Positions 28,229-38,911 are shown, counted from the stretch's first letter. The stretch is 64,000 nucleotides of DNA from Vogesella fluminis (GCF_014652335.1 NZ_BMYP01000006.1:32641-96640), one strand, 5' to 3'. Numbers and translations: made by a program. Notes: a model not told the origin generated them from the sequence alone.

Positions 28229-29071
28229 ATGAAACTAACACACAAGCCCCTGCTCATTGCTGCGATGGGTGTCGCTCTGAATGCCAGTGCCGGAGTCATC
28301 AACGACATTCCGAGCTGCTACCAGGCCAACAATCTGGCTAATCCGTCGCCAGCTCCCGCGTTGGAACTGTTTGTCGCCATTGACCAGACGACACCACTGG
28401 ATGACAACCTCAAACGGCAAGTGATTGAGATCATTGGCGCACAGATGAAGCCCGGCAGCGCCTATAGCCTGTTTACCTTTTCGGCCTACAGTCAGGGTAA
28501 CTACCTGAACATGCTCAGTCGCGGTGAACTGGAGAAGAACTTGCCTGCTACAGTTCGCGATGACACTGGCAATAAGACACTCAGCCAGTTCGACGCCTGC
28601 ATGGCCGGTCAGCAACGTTATGCTGGTCAGCTGCTGGGTAAGCATCTGCAGCGGGCGCTGGGCAACAGCTCGGACAGTTTTGTCAAATCTGACGTGCTGG
28701 CCAGCCTGAAGGAAATTTCTGGTCGTATCGCCCAGTCCGGTGCGAAAAATCGTGTACTACTGCTGGTTTCAGATATGTTGGAGAATTCCAGTGTGTCGAG
28801 TTTTTATGCCAAACGCACTGTGCGCAAACTTGACCCGACCGCAGAGCTGGCCAAGGCCGAGCGTGAAAAACTGCTCGGCAATTTTGCCGGTACGCGGGTC
28901 TACGTTATTGGTGCCGGCATGATTATCGAAGACAAGAAACAGATAAAAGGAGTCTATCGCGACCCCATCACCATGCAATCACTAGAAACTTTTTGGCGTA
29001 GCTACTTCGAGAAGTCGGGGGGCAAACTGGCAGAATTCGGTAAGCCGGCACTGCTTAACCCTATCCGCTAA
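28229..29071 (+). CDS. Secreted vWA-like protein of unknown function
   Basis: A 280-residue protein starting two bases after the previous stop, so translationally coupled. Signal peptide PLLIAAMGVALNASA, cleavage near residue 22. The mature part looks like a von Willebrand factor A-type fold: a first strand LELFVAIDQTTPLDD with an Asp-x-Thr-Thr variant of the metal-site motif, a later strand VLLLVSDML, and GTRVYVIGAGMIIED near the end. A complete DxSxS MIDAS is not present, so metal binding is uncertain. Lower GC than neighbouring core genes. Probably works with the two upstream envelope proteins. Confidence 0.75.
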   Translation: MKLTHKPLLIAAMGVALNASAGVINDIPSCYQANNLANPSPAPALELFVAIDQTTPLDDNLKRQVIEIIGAQMKPGSAYSLFTFSAYSQGNYLNMLSRGELEKNLPATVRDDTGNKTLSQFDACMAGQQRYAGQLLGKHLQRALGNSSDSFVKSDVLASLKEISGRIAQSGAKNRVLLLVSDMLENSSVSSFYAKRTVRKLDPTAELAKAEREKLLGNFAGTRVYVIGAGMIIEDKKQIKGVYRDPITMQSLETFWRSYFEKSGGKLAEFGKPALLNPIR

Positions 29072-29100
29072 AGTAGCACCTCTTGTGGATGTGGAAAATG

Positions 29101-29126
29101 AAAAAAGGGAGCCCTGCTCCCTTTTA
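29101..29126. terminator. Terminator closing the lower-GC operon
   Basis: A-run, then AAGGGAGC pairing with GCTCCCTT and a T-run on the plus strand. The symmetric A/T flanks let it work in both directions between convergent genes (the operon and amt). Confidence 0.88.
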
Positions 29127-29170
29127 TGTATTCAAGCCCGACAGATTTAATTGTTTCCTATCACTATCAC

Positions 29171-30370
29171 CTACCAGTTGCTCTCCCGCTCCGGGGTGGC
29201 GGTGATGTTGTGGATGGACAGGTCGGCGCCGTTGAATTCCTCCTCGTCGCTGAGGCGGATGCCGACCACTTTTTTCAGCACGCCGTACACCAGATAGCCG
29301 CCGCCAAAACCGATGCCGACGCCGGCCGCGGTGCCGATCAGTTGCGAGGTCAGGCTGACGCCGCCGGCGCCGCCCAGCCAGTGCTGGCCGAACAGGCCGG
29401 CGGCGATGCCGCCCCAGGCGCCGCACAGGCCGTGCAGCGGCCACACGCCGAGCACGTCGTCGATCTTCCAGCGGTTTTGCGTGAGGGTGAACAGGTACAC
29501 GAACATGGCGCCGGCGACGCCGCCGGTGACCAGCGCGCCCAGCGGATGCATCACGTCGGAGCCGGCGCACACCGCCACCAGTCCGGCCAGCGGGCCGTTG
29601 TGGATGAAGCCGGGGTCGTCGCGGCCGGCCCACATCGCGGTCAGCGTGCCGCCGACCATCGCCATCAGCGAGTTGACCGCCACCAGGCCGGAGATGCCGC
29701 CGACCTTCTGCGCGCTCATCACGTTGAAGCCGAACCAGCCGACGATCAGGATCCAGGCGCCCAGCGCCAGGAACGGGATGGACGACGGCGGGTGGGCGCT
29801 GACGCGGCCTTCCTTGGTGTAGCGGCCGCGGCGGGCGCCGAGCAGCAGCACTGCCGCCAGCGCGATCCAGCCGCCGACGGCGTGCACCACCACCGAGCCG
29901 GCAAAGTCGTGGAAGGGCGCGCCGAAGTTGGCCGCCAGCCAGTCCTGGATGCCGAAGTGGCCGTTCCACACGATGCCCTCGAAAAACGGGTACACCAGGC
30001 CGACCAGCAGGAAGGTGGCCGCCGATTGCGGGTGCAGGCGCGCGCGCTCGGCGATGCCGCCGGAGACGATGGCGGGGATGGCGGCGGCAAAGGTCAGCAG
30101 GAAGAAGAACTTCACCAGCTCATAGCCGTTGGCCTGGCTGATGTGGCTGACATCGCTGAAGAAGTGCACGCCGTAGGCGACACCGTAGCCGACAAAGAAG
30201 TAGGCCAGCGCCGAGATGGCGAAGTCGGTCAGGATCTTGACCAGGGCGTTGACCTGGTTTTTCTTGCGCACGGTGCCCAGCTCCAGAAAGGCGAAGCCGG
30301 CGTGCATCGCCAGCACCAGAATGGCCCCGATCAGTAAGAACAGTACGTCGTTTGCACTTGTTTGCGTCAT
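29171..30370 (-). CDS. Ammonium transporter (Amt family)
   Basis: Inner-membrane ammonium channel of 399 residues with about 11 TM helices. Start taken at ATG 30370 (MTQTSANDVLFLLIGA), preceded by GGAG; a longer frame upstream lacks family sequence. The channel signatures are visible: the DFAGSVVVHAVGGWIALAAV helix with the first pore His, and PLHGLCGAWGGIAAGLF with the second. No GlnK gene is adjacent, which is unusual for AmtB, so the symbol is left open. A C-terminal cytoplasmic tail of about 35 residues is present. Confidence 0.93.
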   Translation of the reverse strand: MTQTSANDVLFLLIGAILVLAMHAGFAFLELGTVRKKNQVNALVKILTDFAISALAYFFVGYGVAYGVHFFSDVSHISQANGYELVKFFFLLTFAAAIPAIVSGGIAERARLHPQSAATFLLVGLVYPFFEGIVWNGHFGIQDWLAANFGAPFHDFAGSVVVHAVGGWIALAAVLLLGARRGRYTKEGRVSAHPPSSIPFLALGAWILIVGWFGFNVMSAQKVGGISGLVAVNSLMAMVGGTLTAMWAGRDDPGFIHNGPLAGLVAVCAGSDVMHPLGALVTGGVAGAMFVYLFTLTQNRWKIDDVLGVWPLHGLCGAWGGIAAGLFGQHWLGGAGGVSLTSQLIGTAAGVGIGFGGGYLVYGVLKKVVGIRLSDEEEFNGADLSIHNITATPERESNW

Positions 30371-30586
30371 GCCTGCGCTCCAATGGTGCGTATCCGTGGT
30401 GCAGCACGGCGCGCTGCGGATACGAATGCCTGTGATTGGGGCGCTTTCTTGCAAAAAGGGTGCCAGCGGGCGCCAGCCTTGTGCATCAAGGCGTCATGAC
30501 GATGCCTTGCGCCGGCTGCTGGTGTGGAGGGCGGCGTTTGCCTTGATTTGGTGCGGACTGATGTGCGCTATTGGTGCGTGCTGCGC

Positions 30587-30606
30587 TGCGGCCAACGTTG
30601 GCCGCA
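30587..30606. repeat. Back-to-back DUS-like pair (20-bp perfect palindrome) after murI
   Basis: Two copies of the dispersed word meet head to head with no gap, making a 20-bp palindrome 15 bases beyond the murI stop. It could form a short hairpin or cruciform and help end murI transcription; no T-run follows. Confidence 0.85.
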
Positions 30607-30621
30607 ATGTCCGCCGCAATA

Positions 30622-31407
30622 TCAGGCCGGCAGTAGGGTCTCGACGCGGTCGTCGCGCTGCAGGATCTGCCGCAGGAATTGCTGCATGCTGTGATCGTCG
30701 CCGGTGGTAACGAAGCGGTACTGCGGCGGAGTCTGCGGGCCGCTGCGGCACTGGTGGTGCTGCAGCAGGCGCAGCGTCTGGCGCACCACGGCGTCGGTGG
30801 GGTCGATGATGTCGATGTGCGGCGGCAGCTGCTCACGGATCAGCGGCGCCAGGAACGGATAGTGGGTGCAGCCGAGCACCACGTGGTCGACGTTGTGCGC
30901 CAGCAGCGGCGCCAGCGCCGCGCCGACGGTGCGCCGGGCGTTGTCGCTGTCCAGCTCGCCGCTTTCCACCAGCTCGACAAAGCCGGTGCCGGCCTGGCTG
31001 TAGATCTCGGCGTGGTCGTGCAGCTGCGCCGCCAGCTGGCGGAATTTCTCGCCGCGCAGCGTGGCCTGCGTCGCCAGCACGCCGATCTTGCCGCTCTGCG
31101 TCGATAGCGCCGCCGGCTTGATCGCCGGCTCCATGCCGACGATGGGCAGCGTCGGATACTTCAGCCGCAGGTGCCGCGCCGCGGCGCTGGTGGCGGTGTT
31201 GCAGGCGATCAGCAGCAGGGTGGCGCTCTGTGCCAGCAGGTAGTCGGCGATCAGCTCGGCGCGGGCGATCAGCTCGTCGTCGCTGCGCCCGCCGTAGGGA
31301 CAGTAGCCCTGATCGGCCAGGTAGATCACCGGTTCGTCGGGAAGCTGGGCGGTGAGCTCGCGCCACACCGAAAGGCCGCCTAGGCCGGAATCAAACATGC
31401 CGATCAT
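30622..31407 (-). CDS. murI: Glutamate racemase MurI
   Basis: Interconverts L- and D-glutamate to supply peptidoglycan synthesis; cytoplasmic. 261 residues. It begins IGMFDSGLGGLSVWREL, the family opening with the catalytic Asp/Ser region. The two catalytic cysteines are in ACNTATSAA (near residue 69) and LGCTHYPFL (near 180). YLADQGYCPYG is also typical. It lies six bases after the mrp stop, reading the same way, so the two are probably co-transcribed. Confidence 0.96.
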   Translation of the reverse strand: MIGMFDSGLGGLSVWRELTAQLPDEPVIYLADQGYCPYGGRSDDELIARAELIADYLLAQSATLLLIACNTATSAAARHLRLKYPTLPIVGMEPAIKPAALSTQSGKIGVLATQATLRGEKFRQLAAQLHDHAEIYSQAGTGFVELVESGELDSDNARRTVGAALAPLLAHNVDHVVLGCTHYPFLAPLIREQLPPHIDIIDPTDAVVRQTLRLLQHHQCRSGPQTPPQYRFVTTGDDHSMQQFLRQILQRDDRVETLLPA

Positions 31408-31413
31408 GAGGGA

Positions 31414-32496
31414 TTAACTGTTCTGGATGACGATTTTCGGGAATTTACCAGAGAAGTCGCGTGCCTTGTCGCCGACCTTGACCGCCACCTTGCGCGCGAT
31501 CTGCTGGTAGCGTGCCGCCAGCGCGCTGTCCGGCGCTGCCGCCACCGTCGGGCAGCCGTCGTCGGTGGCCAGGCGGATGGAGAGATCCAGCGGCAGCGAG
31601 CCGAGCACGTCGACGCCGTACTGCGCGCTCATCCGCTCGGCGCCGCCGTGGCCGAAGATGTGCTCTTCGTGGCCGCAGTTGCTGCACACGTGCATGGCCA
31701 TGTTCTCGACGATGCCGAGGATGGGCACGCCGACCTTCTCGAACATCTTCAGCCCCTTCTTGGCATCCAGCAGCGCGATGTCCTGCGGCGTGGTGACGAT
31801 GATGGCGCCGGTGACCGGCACCTTCTGCGACAGCGTCAGCTGGATGTCGCCGGTGCCCGGCGGCATGTCGATCACCAGATAGTCCAGCTCGTTCCACAGC
31901 GTGTCGTTGAGCAGCTGCTGCAGCGCCTGGCTCACCATCGGGCCGCGCCATACCATCGCCTGGTCCTCGTCGACCAGGTAGCCGATCGACATCGTCTGCA
32001 CGCCGTGCGCCGGCAGCGGTACCAGCTTGCCGTCGATCACCTCCGGCTTCTGGCCCTGCAGGCCCATCATCAAGGGCTGCGACGGGCCGTAGATGTCGGC
32101 GTCCAGAATGCCGACCGAGGCGCCTTCCGCCGCCAGCGCCAGTGCCAGGTTGGCCGCAGTGGTGGATTTGCCGACGCCGCCCTTGCCGGACGACACCGCG
32201 ATGATGTTCTTCACCCCCGGCAGCAGCGGCACGCCGCGCTGTACCGAGTGGCTGGTGATCTCGCTGACCACGTCGATGCTCAGCTTGCGCTCGCCGGCCA
32301 GCGGCGCCAGCCGCTCGCGGAACAGCTCGGCGATGGCGGCGAAGCGGCTTTTGGCCGGGTAGGGCAGGGCCACACGCACATTGAGGTGGGCGGCATCGTT
32401 TTGCTGCACGCTGACGCCTTTGCGGTAGGGCTTGTGGGTGTCCTCGTCGATCAGGTCGGCGATGGCATCGAGAATGTCGGTGTCGGTCAGGGCCAT
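31414..32496 (-). CDS. apbC: Mrp/ApbC Fe-S cluster carrier ATPase
   Basis: P-loop NTPase that carries and delivers iron-sulfur clusters in the cytoplasm. The start is placed at 32496 (MALTDTDILDAIADLIDE), matching the N-terminal MIP18-like domain of the family; a frame extending to 32559 is possible but unsupported. Length is 360 residues. Walker A-like ISSGKGGVGKSTTAANLALA has the deviant Lys pair of the MinD/Mrp class. The CxxC that bridges the cluster is in VCSNCGHEE. A DUS-like copy lies in the Walker region coding DNA (32149-32158). Confidence 0.93.
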   Translation of the reverse strand: MALTDTDILDAIADLIDEDTHKPYRKGVSVQQNDAAHLNVRVALPYPAKSRFAAIAELFRERLAPLAGERKLSIDVVSEITSHSVQRGVPLLPGVKNIIAVSSGKGGVGKSTTAANLALALAAEGASVGILDADIYGPSQPLMMGLQGQKPEVIDGKLVPLPAHGVQTMSIGYLVDEDQAMVWRGPMVSQALQQLLNDTLWNELDYLVIDMPPGTGDIQLTLSQKVPVTGAIIVTTPQDIALLDAKKGLKMFEKVGVPILGIVENMAMHVCSNCGHEEHIFGHGGAERMSAQYGVDVLGSLPLDLSIRLATDDGCPTVAAAPDSALAARYQQIARKVAVKVGDKARDFSGKFPKIVIQNS

Positions 32497-32862
32497 GTCA
32501 GTAGTCCAGGAAGCGGCGTCGCCTTGGACGCCAAACAGTTTGCCGAGTCGGGAAAGCATGATGGTGATCTTGAGCGGGATGAATAGCCGACTATTTTAAT
32601 CGGGTTTGCCGCGGGCGAACAGGCTTGCCCGCCGTTTTGGCCGCAGCCGCCATGATAAGCGCTGCGCCGGCGTCGTGCATGCCGCCGTCGGCCGTGCTTG
32701 CGGCCAACCTTGGACGCAGCGTGGCGCCTACTTTTTTGTCATGGCGGCGGTGTGGGCAGATTGGCTGGTGCAAGTGACTGATTCGGCGTAGAATCGACGC
32801 CTTTTTTCTGAACCGGCGCAGGGTGGCAGACTGCGCCGCTGTGGTTTTTCCGAGGTTACGTT
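32497..32862. other. Divergent intergenic region between apbC and the MdfA-like gene
   Basis: 366 bases with no convincing gene. It contains a DUS-like copy at 32699-32708 and a hairpin (GGCGCAG pairing with CTGCGCC) near 32815-32842 in the leader of the transporter. A TAGAAT at 32789-32794 could be a -10 element, without a clear -35. Confidence 0.5.
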
Positions 32863-34104
32863 TTGTCTGAATTCACCAAGATTTCCCGTTTGACCCCGGC
32901 GCGGATGTTGTTCCCGCTGGCGCTGGTGCTGTTTGAATTTGCGGTCTACATCGCCAACGACATGGCGCAGCCGGCGATGCTGCGCGTGGTGCAGGAGTTC
33001 GGCGTCGGCATCGAGTGGGTGCCGATGGCGATGACCGCCTTCCTGCTCGGCGGCGCGCTGATGCCGTGGCTGACCGGGCCGCTGTCCGACCGCATCGGCC
33101 GCCGCCCGGTGCTGCTGGGCGGGGTGGTGTATTTCATCATCGCCTGCCTCGCCACCTATCTGGTGAGCTCGATCGAGGCCTTCATGGCGCTGCGCGTGCT
33201 GCAGGGCGTCGGGCTGTGCTTCATCAATGCCGTCGGCTACGCCGCGGTGCAGGAGGCGTTCGAGGAAAAGACCGCGGTCAAGGTCACCGCGCTGATGGCC
33301 AACGTGGCGCTGATCGCGCCGATGGTCGGCCCGCTGGCCGGCGCCGCGCTGATCGAGTTCGCGCCGTGGCGCAGCTGCTTCCTGTTCATCGCCGGCGTGT
33401 CGCTGCTGGCGCTGCTCGGGCTGTGGTGGAAGATGCCGGAAACGGTCAACGTTGGCCGCACGCGCGCACCGTTGCGCCGCATGGGCGGCGATTACCTGGC
33501 GCTGCTGGCCGACCGCCGCTTCGTGCTGTCGCTGCTGTGCATCCCGCTGCTGGCGATGCCGCTGATGGGCTGGATCGCGCTGTCGCCGGTGCTGCTGGTG
33601 GAAGACCTGGGCATGAGCACCGTCGAGTACGGCCTGTGGCAGCTGCCGGTGTTCGGCGGCCTGATCGCCGGCAATTTCGCGCTGGTGCTGCTCACCGAGC
33701 GCCTGGCGCTGGGGCGCTCGGTGCTGCTGGGCATGTGGCCCATCGTCGGCGGCCTGGTGCTGATGCTGTGCGGCATCCAGTTCAGCTCTGTGCCGCACAT
33801 CTATATGGTGGCCGGCATGAGCCTGATGGCGTTCGGCGAGGGGCTGTCGTTTGCGGTGCTGTACCGCTTCGCGCTGATGGCCAGCACGGTGAGCAAGGGC
33901 ACGGTGTCGGCGGCGATGAGCATGCTGTCGATGGCCGGCTACGCGCTCGGCATCGAGCTGTTCCGCCACGCCTATATCGCCGGCGGCATGATCGGCTTCG
34001 CGCTGATGTCGCTCTTGACCTCGCTGCTGTTCGTGCTGGTGGCGCGGCCGCGGGTGCGCCACGCGATGAAGCTGCGCGCGGCGCCGGTGGTGCAGGCAGC
34101 CTGA
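32863..34104 (+). CDS. MdfA-type multidrug efflux MFS transporter
   Basis: Proton-coupled drug antiporter of the inner membrane, 413 residues and 12 TM segments. The TM1 stretch LVLFEFAVYIANDMAQPAML carries Glu25 and Asp33, the counterparts of the two acidic residues (E26, D34) needed for drug and proton coupling in E. coli MdfA. Motif A (GPLSDRIGRRPVLLGG) and ALRVLQGVGLCFINAVGYAA are also MdfA-like. The start is TTG at 32863 (SEFTKISRL); no better-placed ATG is near. A DUS-like copy is in frame at NVGRTRAP in the central loop. Confidence 0.9.
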   Translation: MSEFTKISRLTPARMLFPLALVLFEFAVYIANDMAQPAMLRVVQEFGVGIEWVPMAMTAFLLGGALMPWLTGPLSDRIGRRPVLLGGVVYFIIACLATYLVSSIEAFMALRVLQGVGLCFINAVGYAAVQEAFEEKTAVKVTALMANVALIAPMVGPLAGAALIEFAPWRSCFLFIAGVSLLALLGLWWKMPETVNVGRTRAPLRRMGGDYLALLADRRFVLSLLCIPLLAMPLMGWIALSPVLLVEDLGMSTVEYGLWQLPVFGGLIAGNFALVLLTERLALGRSVLLGMWPIVGGLVLMLCGIQFSSVPHIYMVAGMSLMAFGEGLSFAVLYRFALMASTVSKGTVSAAMSMLSMAGYALGIELFRHAYIAGGMIGFALMSLLTSLLFVLVARPRVRHAMKLRAAPVVQAA

Positions 34105-34126
34105 TGTTTCGCGCACACGGCTTATA

Positions 34127-34159
34127 AAGGTTGGCCGCAACGCTGTTGCGGCCAACCTT
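34127..34159. repeat. Inverted DUS-like pair forming a terminator hairpin
   Basis: AAAGGTTGGCCGCAA (34127-34140 region) and its exact complement ending at 34159 are separated by a few bases, giving a stem of about 15 bp followed by TTTGTCG. It directly follows the MdfA-like gene and precedes metG. Same arrangement as terminator DUS pairs in Neisseria. Confidence 0.9.
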
Positions 34160-34205
34160 TGTCGTTATAATCGACGGTTTCGTATTGCTTATCGGGATGC
34201 ATTTC

Positions 34206-36266
34206 ATGACTAAACGCCAGATTCTGGTTACCAGCGCACTGCCGTACGCCAACGGCGCCATCCACTTGGGGCACATGGTTGAACACATCCAGACCGATGT
34301 CTGGGTGCGCTTCCAGAAGATGCGTGGCCACGAGTGCTACTACGTCTGTGCCGACGATACCCACGGCACCCCGATCATGCTGGCCGCGGAAAAGCAGGGC
34401 ATCACCCCGGAGCAGCTGATCGAGCGCGTGAATACCGAGCATCTGGCCGATTTCAGCGGCTTCCACATCGGCTACGACAACTACTACAGCACCAACAGCC
34501 CGGAAAACAAGGCGTTCTCCGAGCAGGTCTACCTGGCGCTGAAGGCCAACGACAAGATCGCCAGCCGCACCATCGAGCAACTGTACGACCCGGAAAAGAA
34601 CATGTTCCTGCCGGACCGCTTCGTGAAGGGCGAATGCCCGAAGTGCGGCGCGGCCGACCAGTACGGCGACAACTGCGAGAAGTGCGGCGCCACCTACAGC
34701 CCGACCGAACTGAAAAACCCGTACTCGGCGGTGTCCGGCGCCAAGCCGGTATTGAAGACCTCCGAGCACTACTTCTTCCGCCTCGGCGAGTGCACCGGCT
34801 TCCTCGAAGACTGGACCGGCGGCAGCAGCCTGCGCGGTGACGGCGGCAGCCAGGCCCACCTGCAGGCCGAGTCGCTGAACAAGATGAACGAGTGGATCGA
34901 AGGCGGGCTGCAGGACTGGGACATCAGCCGCGATGCGCCGTACTTCGGTTTCGAGATCCCCGGCGCGCCAGGCAAGTACTTCTACGTGTGGCTGGACGCG
35001 CCGATCGGTTACATGGCCAGCTTCAAGAACCTGTGCGACCGCACCGGCATCGATTTCGACGAGTGGTTCAAGCCGGACAGCAAGACCGAGATGTACCACT
35101 TCATTGGCAAGGACATCCTGTACTTCCATGCGCTGTTCTGGCCGGCGATGCTGCACTTCGCCGGCTACCGCGCGCCGACCGGCGTGTTCGCGCACGGCTT
35201 CCTGACCGTGGACGGCCACAAGATGTCCAAGTCGCGCGGCACCTTCATCACCGCCAAGAGCTACCTCGACTGCGGCCTCAATCCGGAATGGATGCGCTAC
35301 TACATCGCCGGCAAGCTCAACGGCCGCATCGAGGACATCGACCTCAACCTGGGTGACTTCGTCGCCCGCGTGAACTCGGACGTGGTCGGCAAGTTCGTCA
35401 ACATCGCCAGCCGCGCCGCCGGCTTCATCAGCAAGCGCTTCGGCGGCCAGCTGACGGCCAAGCTTGAGGACGAAACCCGCCTGCTGGGCAATATCGCCCA
35501 CGAGGCGGAGAACATCGCCGCCGCCTTCGAGGCGCGCGAGTACGCCAAGGCGCTGCGCGAGATCATGGCCATCGCCGACATCGTCAACGGCTACGTCGAT
35601 GCCAACAAGCCGTGGGAGCTGGCCAAACAGGAAGGGCAGGACGCGCGCCTGCACGAAGTGTGCAGCGTGCTGATCAACGCCTTCCGCCTGCTGACCATTT
35701 ATCTCAAGCCGGTGCTGCCGAAGCTGGCCGAAGGCGTGGAAGCCTTCCTCGACGTGGCGCCGCTGCAGTGGGCGGACGCGCAGCAGCTGCTGCTGGGCCA
35801 CACCATCAAACCGTACCAGCACCTGATGCAGCGCATCGACCCGCTGCTGGTGGAAAAACTCATCGAAGCGAACAAGCAAAGCATGGAAACCCAAGCCCCG
35901 GCCGCTGCGGCCAACTACGAGCCGCTGGCCGACACCATCAAGATCGACGACTTTGCCAGGCTCGACCTGCGCGTCGGCAAGGTGCTGGCCTGCAACTTTG
36001 TCGACGGTTCCGACAAGCTGCTGCAGTTCACCGTCGACCTCGGCTTCGAGACGCGCAACATCTTCTCCGGCATCCGCGCGGCGTATCAGCAGCCGGAAGC
36101 GCTGGTTGGCCGCAAGGTGATCGTGGTCGCCAACCTGGCCGAGCGCAAGATGCGCTTCGGCGTGTCGCAGGGCATGATCGTGTGCGCCTCCGGCATGGAG
36201 GACAACGGAGGCCTGTTCCTGCTGGATGCCGACGACGGCGCCCAGCCGGGCATGCGCATCGGCTGA
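34206..36266 (+). CDS. metG: Methionyl-tRNA synthetase
   Basis: Charges tRNA-Met; cytoplasmic. 686 residues from ATG 34206 ([17 protein letters not shown]). HIGH-type motif HLGH is at residues 20-23, the zinc knuckle [18 protein letters not shown] is near 145-162, and the KMSKS loop ([11 protein letters not shown]) near 337. The C-terminal 105 residues form a tRNA-binding EMAP/Trbp111-like domain ([13 protein letters not shown]...[11 protein letters not shown]) found in dimeric MetRS. DUS-like copies lie at 35906 and 36105. A terminator follows. Confidence 0.97.
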   Translation: MTKRQILVTSALPYANGAIHLGHMVEHIQTDVWVRFQKMRGHECYYVCADDTHGTPIMLAAEKQGITPEQLIERVNTEHLADFSGFHIGYDNYYSTNSPENKAFSEQVYLALKANDKIASRTIEQLYDPEKNMFLPDRFVKGECPKCGAADQYGDNCEKCGATYSPTELKNPYSAVSGAKPVLKTSEHYFFRLGECTGFLEDWTGGSSLRGDGGSQAHLQAESLNKMNEWIEGGLQDWDISRDAPYFGFEIPGAPGKYFYVWLDAPIGYMASFKNLCDRTGIDFDEWFKPDSKTEMYHFIGKDILYFHALFWPAMLHFAGYRAPTGVFAHGFLTVDGHKMSKSRGTFITAKSYLDCGLNPEWMRYYIAGKLNGRIEDIDLNLGDFVARVNSDVVGKFVNIASRAAGFISKRFGGQLTAKLEDETRLLGNIAHEAENIAAAFEAREYAKALREIMAIADIVNGYVDANKPWELAKQEGQDARLHEVCSVLINAFRLLTIYLKPVLPKLAEGVEAFLDVAPLQWADAQQLLLGHTIKPYQHLMQRIDPLLVEKLIEANKQSMETQAPAAAANYEPLADTIKIDDFARLDLRVGKVLACNFVDGSDKLLQFTVDLGFETRNIFSGIRAAYQQPEALVGRKVIVVANLAERKMRFGVSQGMIVCASGMEDNGGLFLLDADDGAQPGMRIG

Positions 36267-36292
36267 TCGCCCCGCCCGTCGCCGGCGCTGCC

Positions 36293-36317
36293 AATGCCCT
36301 GTTCCTTGCAGGGCATT
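36293..36317 (+). terminator. Rho-independent terminator after metG
   Basis: AATGCCCTG pairs with CAGGGCATT around a short loop and is followed by TTTTT. Confidence 0.9.
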
Positions 36318-36433
36318 TTTCATGGTGCACCCGGGTTGGTGTCGTGGCCAGTCACGGAAAGCTGCTACCATGCCAGCCAATTTTTCCCACTTATTGACGA
36401 CCGCCCGCCAGTGCGAGGCGACAGGAGCCGATG

Positions 36434-37369
<936 letters not shown>

Positions 37370-37489
37370 GCGGCCATTGCGGCCGGGTGCGGGGCGCAGG
37401 CCGCCATGCCCGGCCGCGAAAAAGTTGAATCCGGCACGCCCTGATGTAGAATCGGGGCTTCCTTGTTTCCGGGGTGACCCCACAGTCCA

Positions 37490-38794
37490 ATGGACATATT
37501 CATAATTTTCGTGCTGTTTTTCCTGAACGGCATCTTTGCGATGGCGGAAATCGCCATCGTCTCCTCGCGCAAAGTACGCCTGCAGCAGTGGGCGGAAGAA
37601 GGACACCGCGGCGCCATTGCCGCACTCAAGCTGGCCGATGAGCCGACCCGCTTCCTGTCCACCATCCAGATCGGCATTACCCTGATCGGCATCCTGTCCG
37701 GTGCCTTCGGCGAGGCCGCCATCGCCGATCGCCTGATTCCTTATTTCGCCGCCGTGCCGCTGCTGGCCGAATTTGCCCGTCCGCTGGCGCTGGGCATTAC
37801 CGTGCTGCTGATTACCTATTTTTCGCTGATCATCGGCGAGCTGGTGCCCAAGCGCATCGGCATGCAGAACCCGGAAGTGCTGGCCACGGTGCTGGCGCCG
37901 CCGATGCTGTTGCTGGCCAGGGCGACGCGACCGCTGGTGCGTTTCCTCAGCCTGTCCACCGAGACGGTGCTGCGCGTGCTGGGCGTCAAGAAGCCGAAAG
38001 AGCCGTCGATCACCGAGGAAGAGATCAAGGTGCTGATGGAGCAGGGCGCGGAAGAGGGCATCTTCGAGCGCGCCGAGCAGGAGCTGGTGGAAAACATCTT
38101 CAGCCTGGATGAGAAAAAGGTGGTCTCGATCATGACCCAGCGCAAGGACATCATCGCGCTGGACATTGACGACCCGCTGGAAGACAACCTGCGCATCATC
38201 AAGCAGAGTGTGTTCACCCGCTACCCGGTGTGCAAGGGCGGCTTCGAGAACGTGCTGGGCATGATCCAGGCCAAGGACCTGCTGCACCGCCTGCTGGACG
38301 ACAAGTCGGTGACGCTGGAAGGCCTAGTGCGCCCGCCGCTGTACGTGCCGGAGGCGATCAGCCCGATGCAGCTGCTGGAGCAGTTCAAGCGCACCCGCAA
38401 CCACACCGCGCTGGTGGTGGACGAGTACGGCGAGATCGAGGGCCTGGTCAGCATCAACGACGTGATGGAGGCGATTGTCGGCGACCTGCCGACCGAGGCC
38501 GCCGACAGCGACGAGGAAATCGTGCAGCGCGACGACGGCAGCTGGCTGGTGGACGGCATGATGTCGCTGGATGATTTCAAGGAGCACTTCGACCTCGACA
38601 TGATCGAGGGCGAGGAAACCGGCGACTTCCAGACCGTGGCCGGCTTCGTCATCTTCATGCTCGGCCGCGTGCCGGCCACCGCCGACCGTGTGGAGTGGGG
38701 CGGTTTCACCTTCGAGGTGGTGGACATGGACCGCACCCGTGTCGACAAGCTGCTGGTGACGGCGCCGCCGCCGGAAATGCCGCCGGAAGCGTGA
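37490..38794 (+). CDS. CNNM/CorC (TlyC/HlyC) family membrane protein
   Basis: Inner-membrane protein of 434 residues. The N-terminal DUF21/CNNM domain (residues about 1-190, three to four TM segments, starting IFIIFVLFFLNGIFAMAEIA) is followed by two CBS domains (about 215-335; VMTQRKDIIALDI-like and NHTALVVDEYGEIEGLVS) and a CorC_HlyC C-terminal domain (about 350-425). This group is often annotated hemolysin, but related proteins act in magnesium/cobalt efflux or membrane maintenance. Here the function is inferred from family only. A hairpin follows the stop. Confidence 0.9.
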   Translation: MDIFIIFVLFFLNGIFAMAEIAIVSSRKVRLQQWAEEGHRGAIAALKLADEPTRFLSTIQIGITLIGILSGAFGEAAIADRLIPYFAAVPLLAEFARPLALGITVLLITYFSLIIGELVPKRIGMQNPEVLATVLAPPMLLLARATRPLVRFLSLSTETVLRVLGVKKPKEPSITEEEIKVLMEQGAEEGIFERAEQELVENIFSLDEKKVVSIMTQRKDIIALDIDDPLEDNLRIIKQSVFTRYPVCKGGFENVLGMIQAKDLLHRLLDDKSVTLEGLVRPPLYVPEAISPMQLLEQFKRTRNHTALVVDEYGEIEGLVSINDVMEAIVGDLPTEAADSDEEIVQRDDGSWLVDGMMSLDDFKEHFDLDMIEGEETGDFQTVAGFVIFMLGRVPATADRVEWGGFTFEVVDMDRTRVDKLLVTAPPPEMPPEA

Positions 38795-38800
38795 GCCGTG

Positions 38801-38833
38801 GCCAACAACCCCGCCTGGTGCGGGGTTGTTGGC
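38801..38833 (+). terminator. Long hairpin after the CorC/TlyC gene
   Basis: GCCAACAACCCCG pairs perfectly with CGGGGTTGTTGGC around a seven-base loop. No T-tract follows, so it may be a weak or factor-assisted terminator or a processing site. Confidence 0.65.
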
Positions 38834-38911
38834 GGTAATCCTGCTTTGCGGCGGCAAAAAATGACGATAAAGTTAAACGGTTTTGCAACCATAAACACAG
38901 GATGGAGAGCA

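Noticed and set aside
24788-29071. Assignment of the lower-GC operon to Zorya or another known motor-like defence system
   Set aside because: Only the OmpA-type domain is shared; the membrane protein lacks recognisable MotA features and no helicase/nuclease partner (ZorC/D/E) is present.
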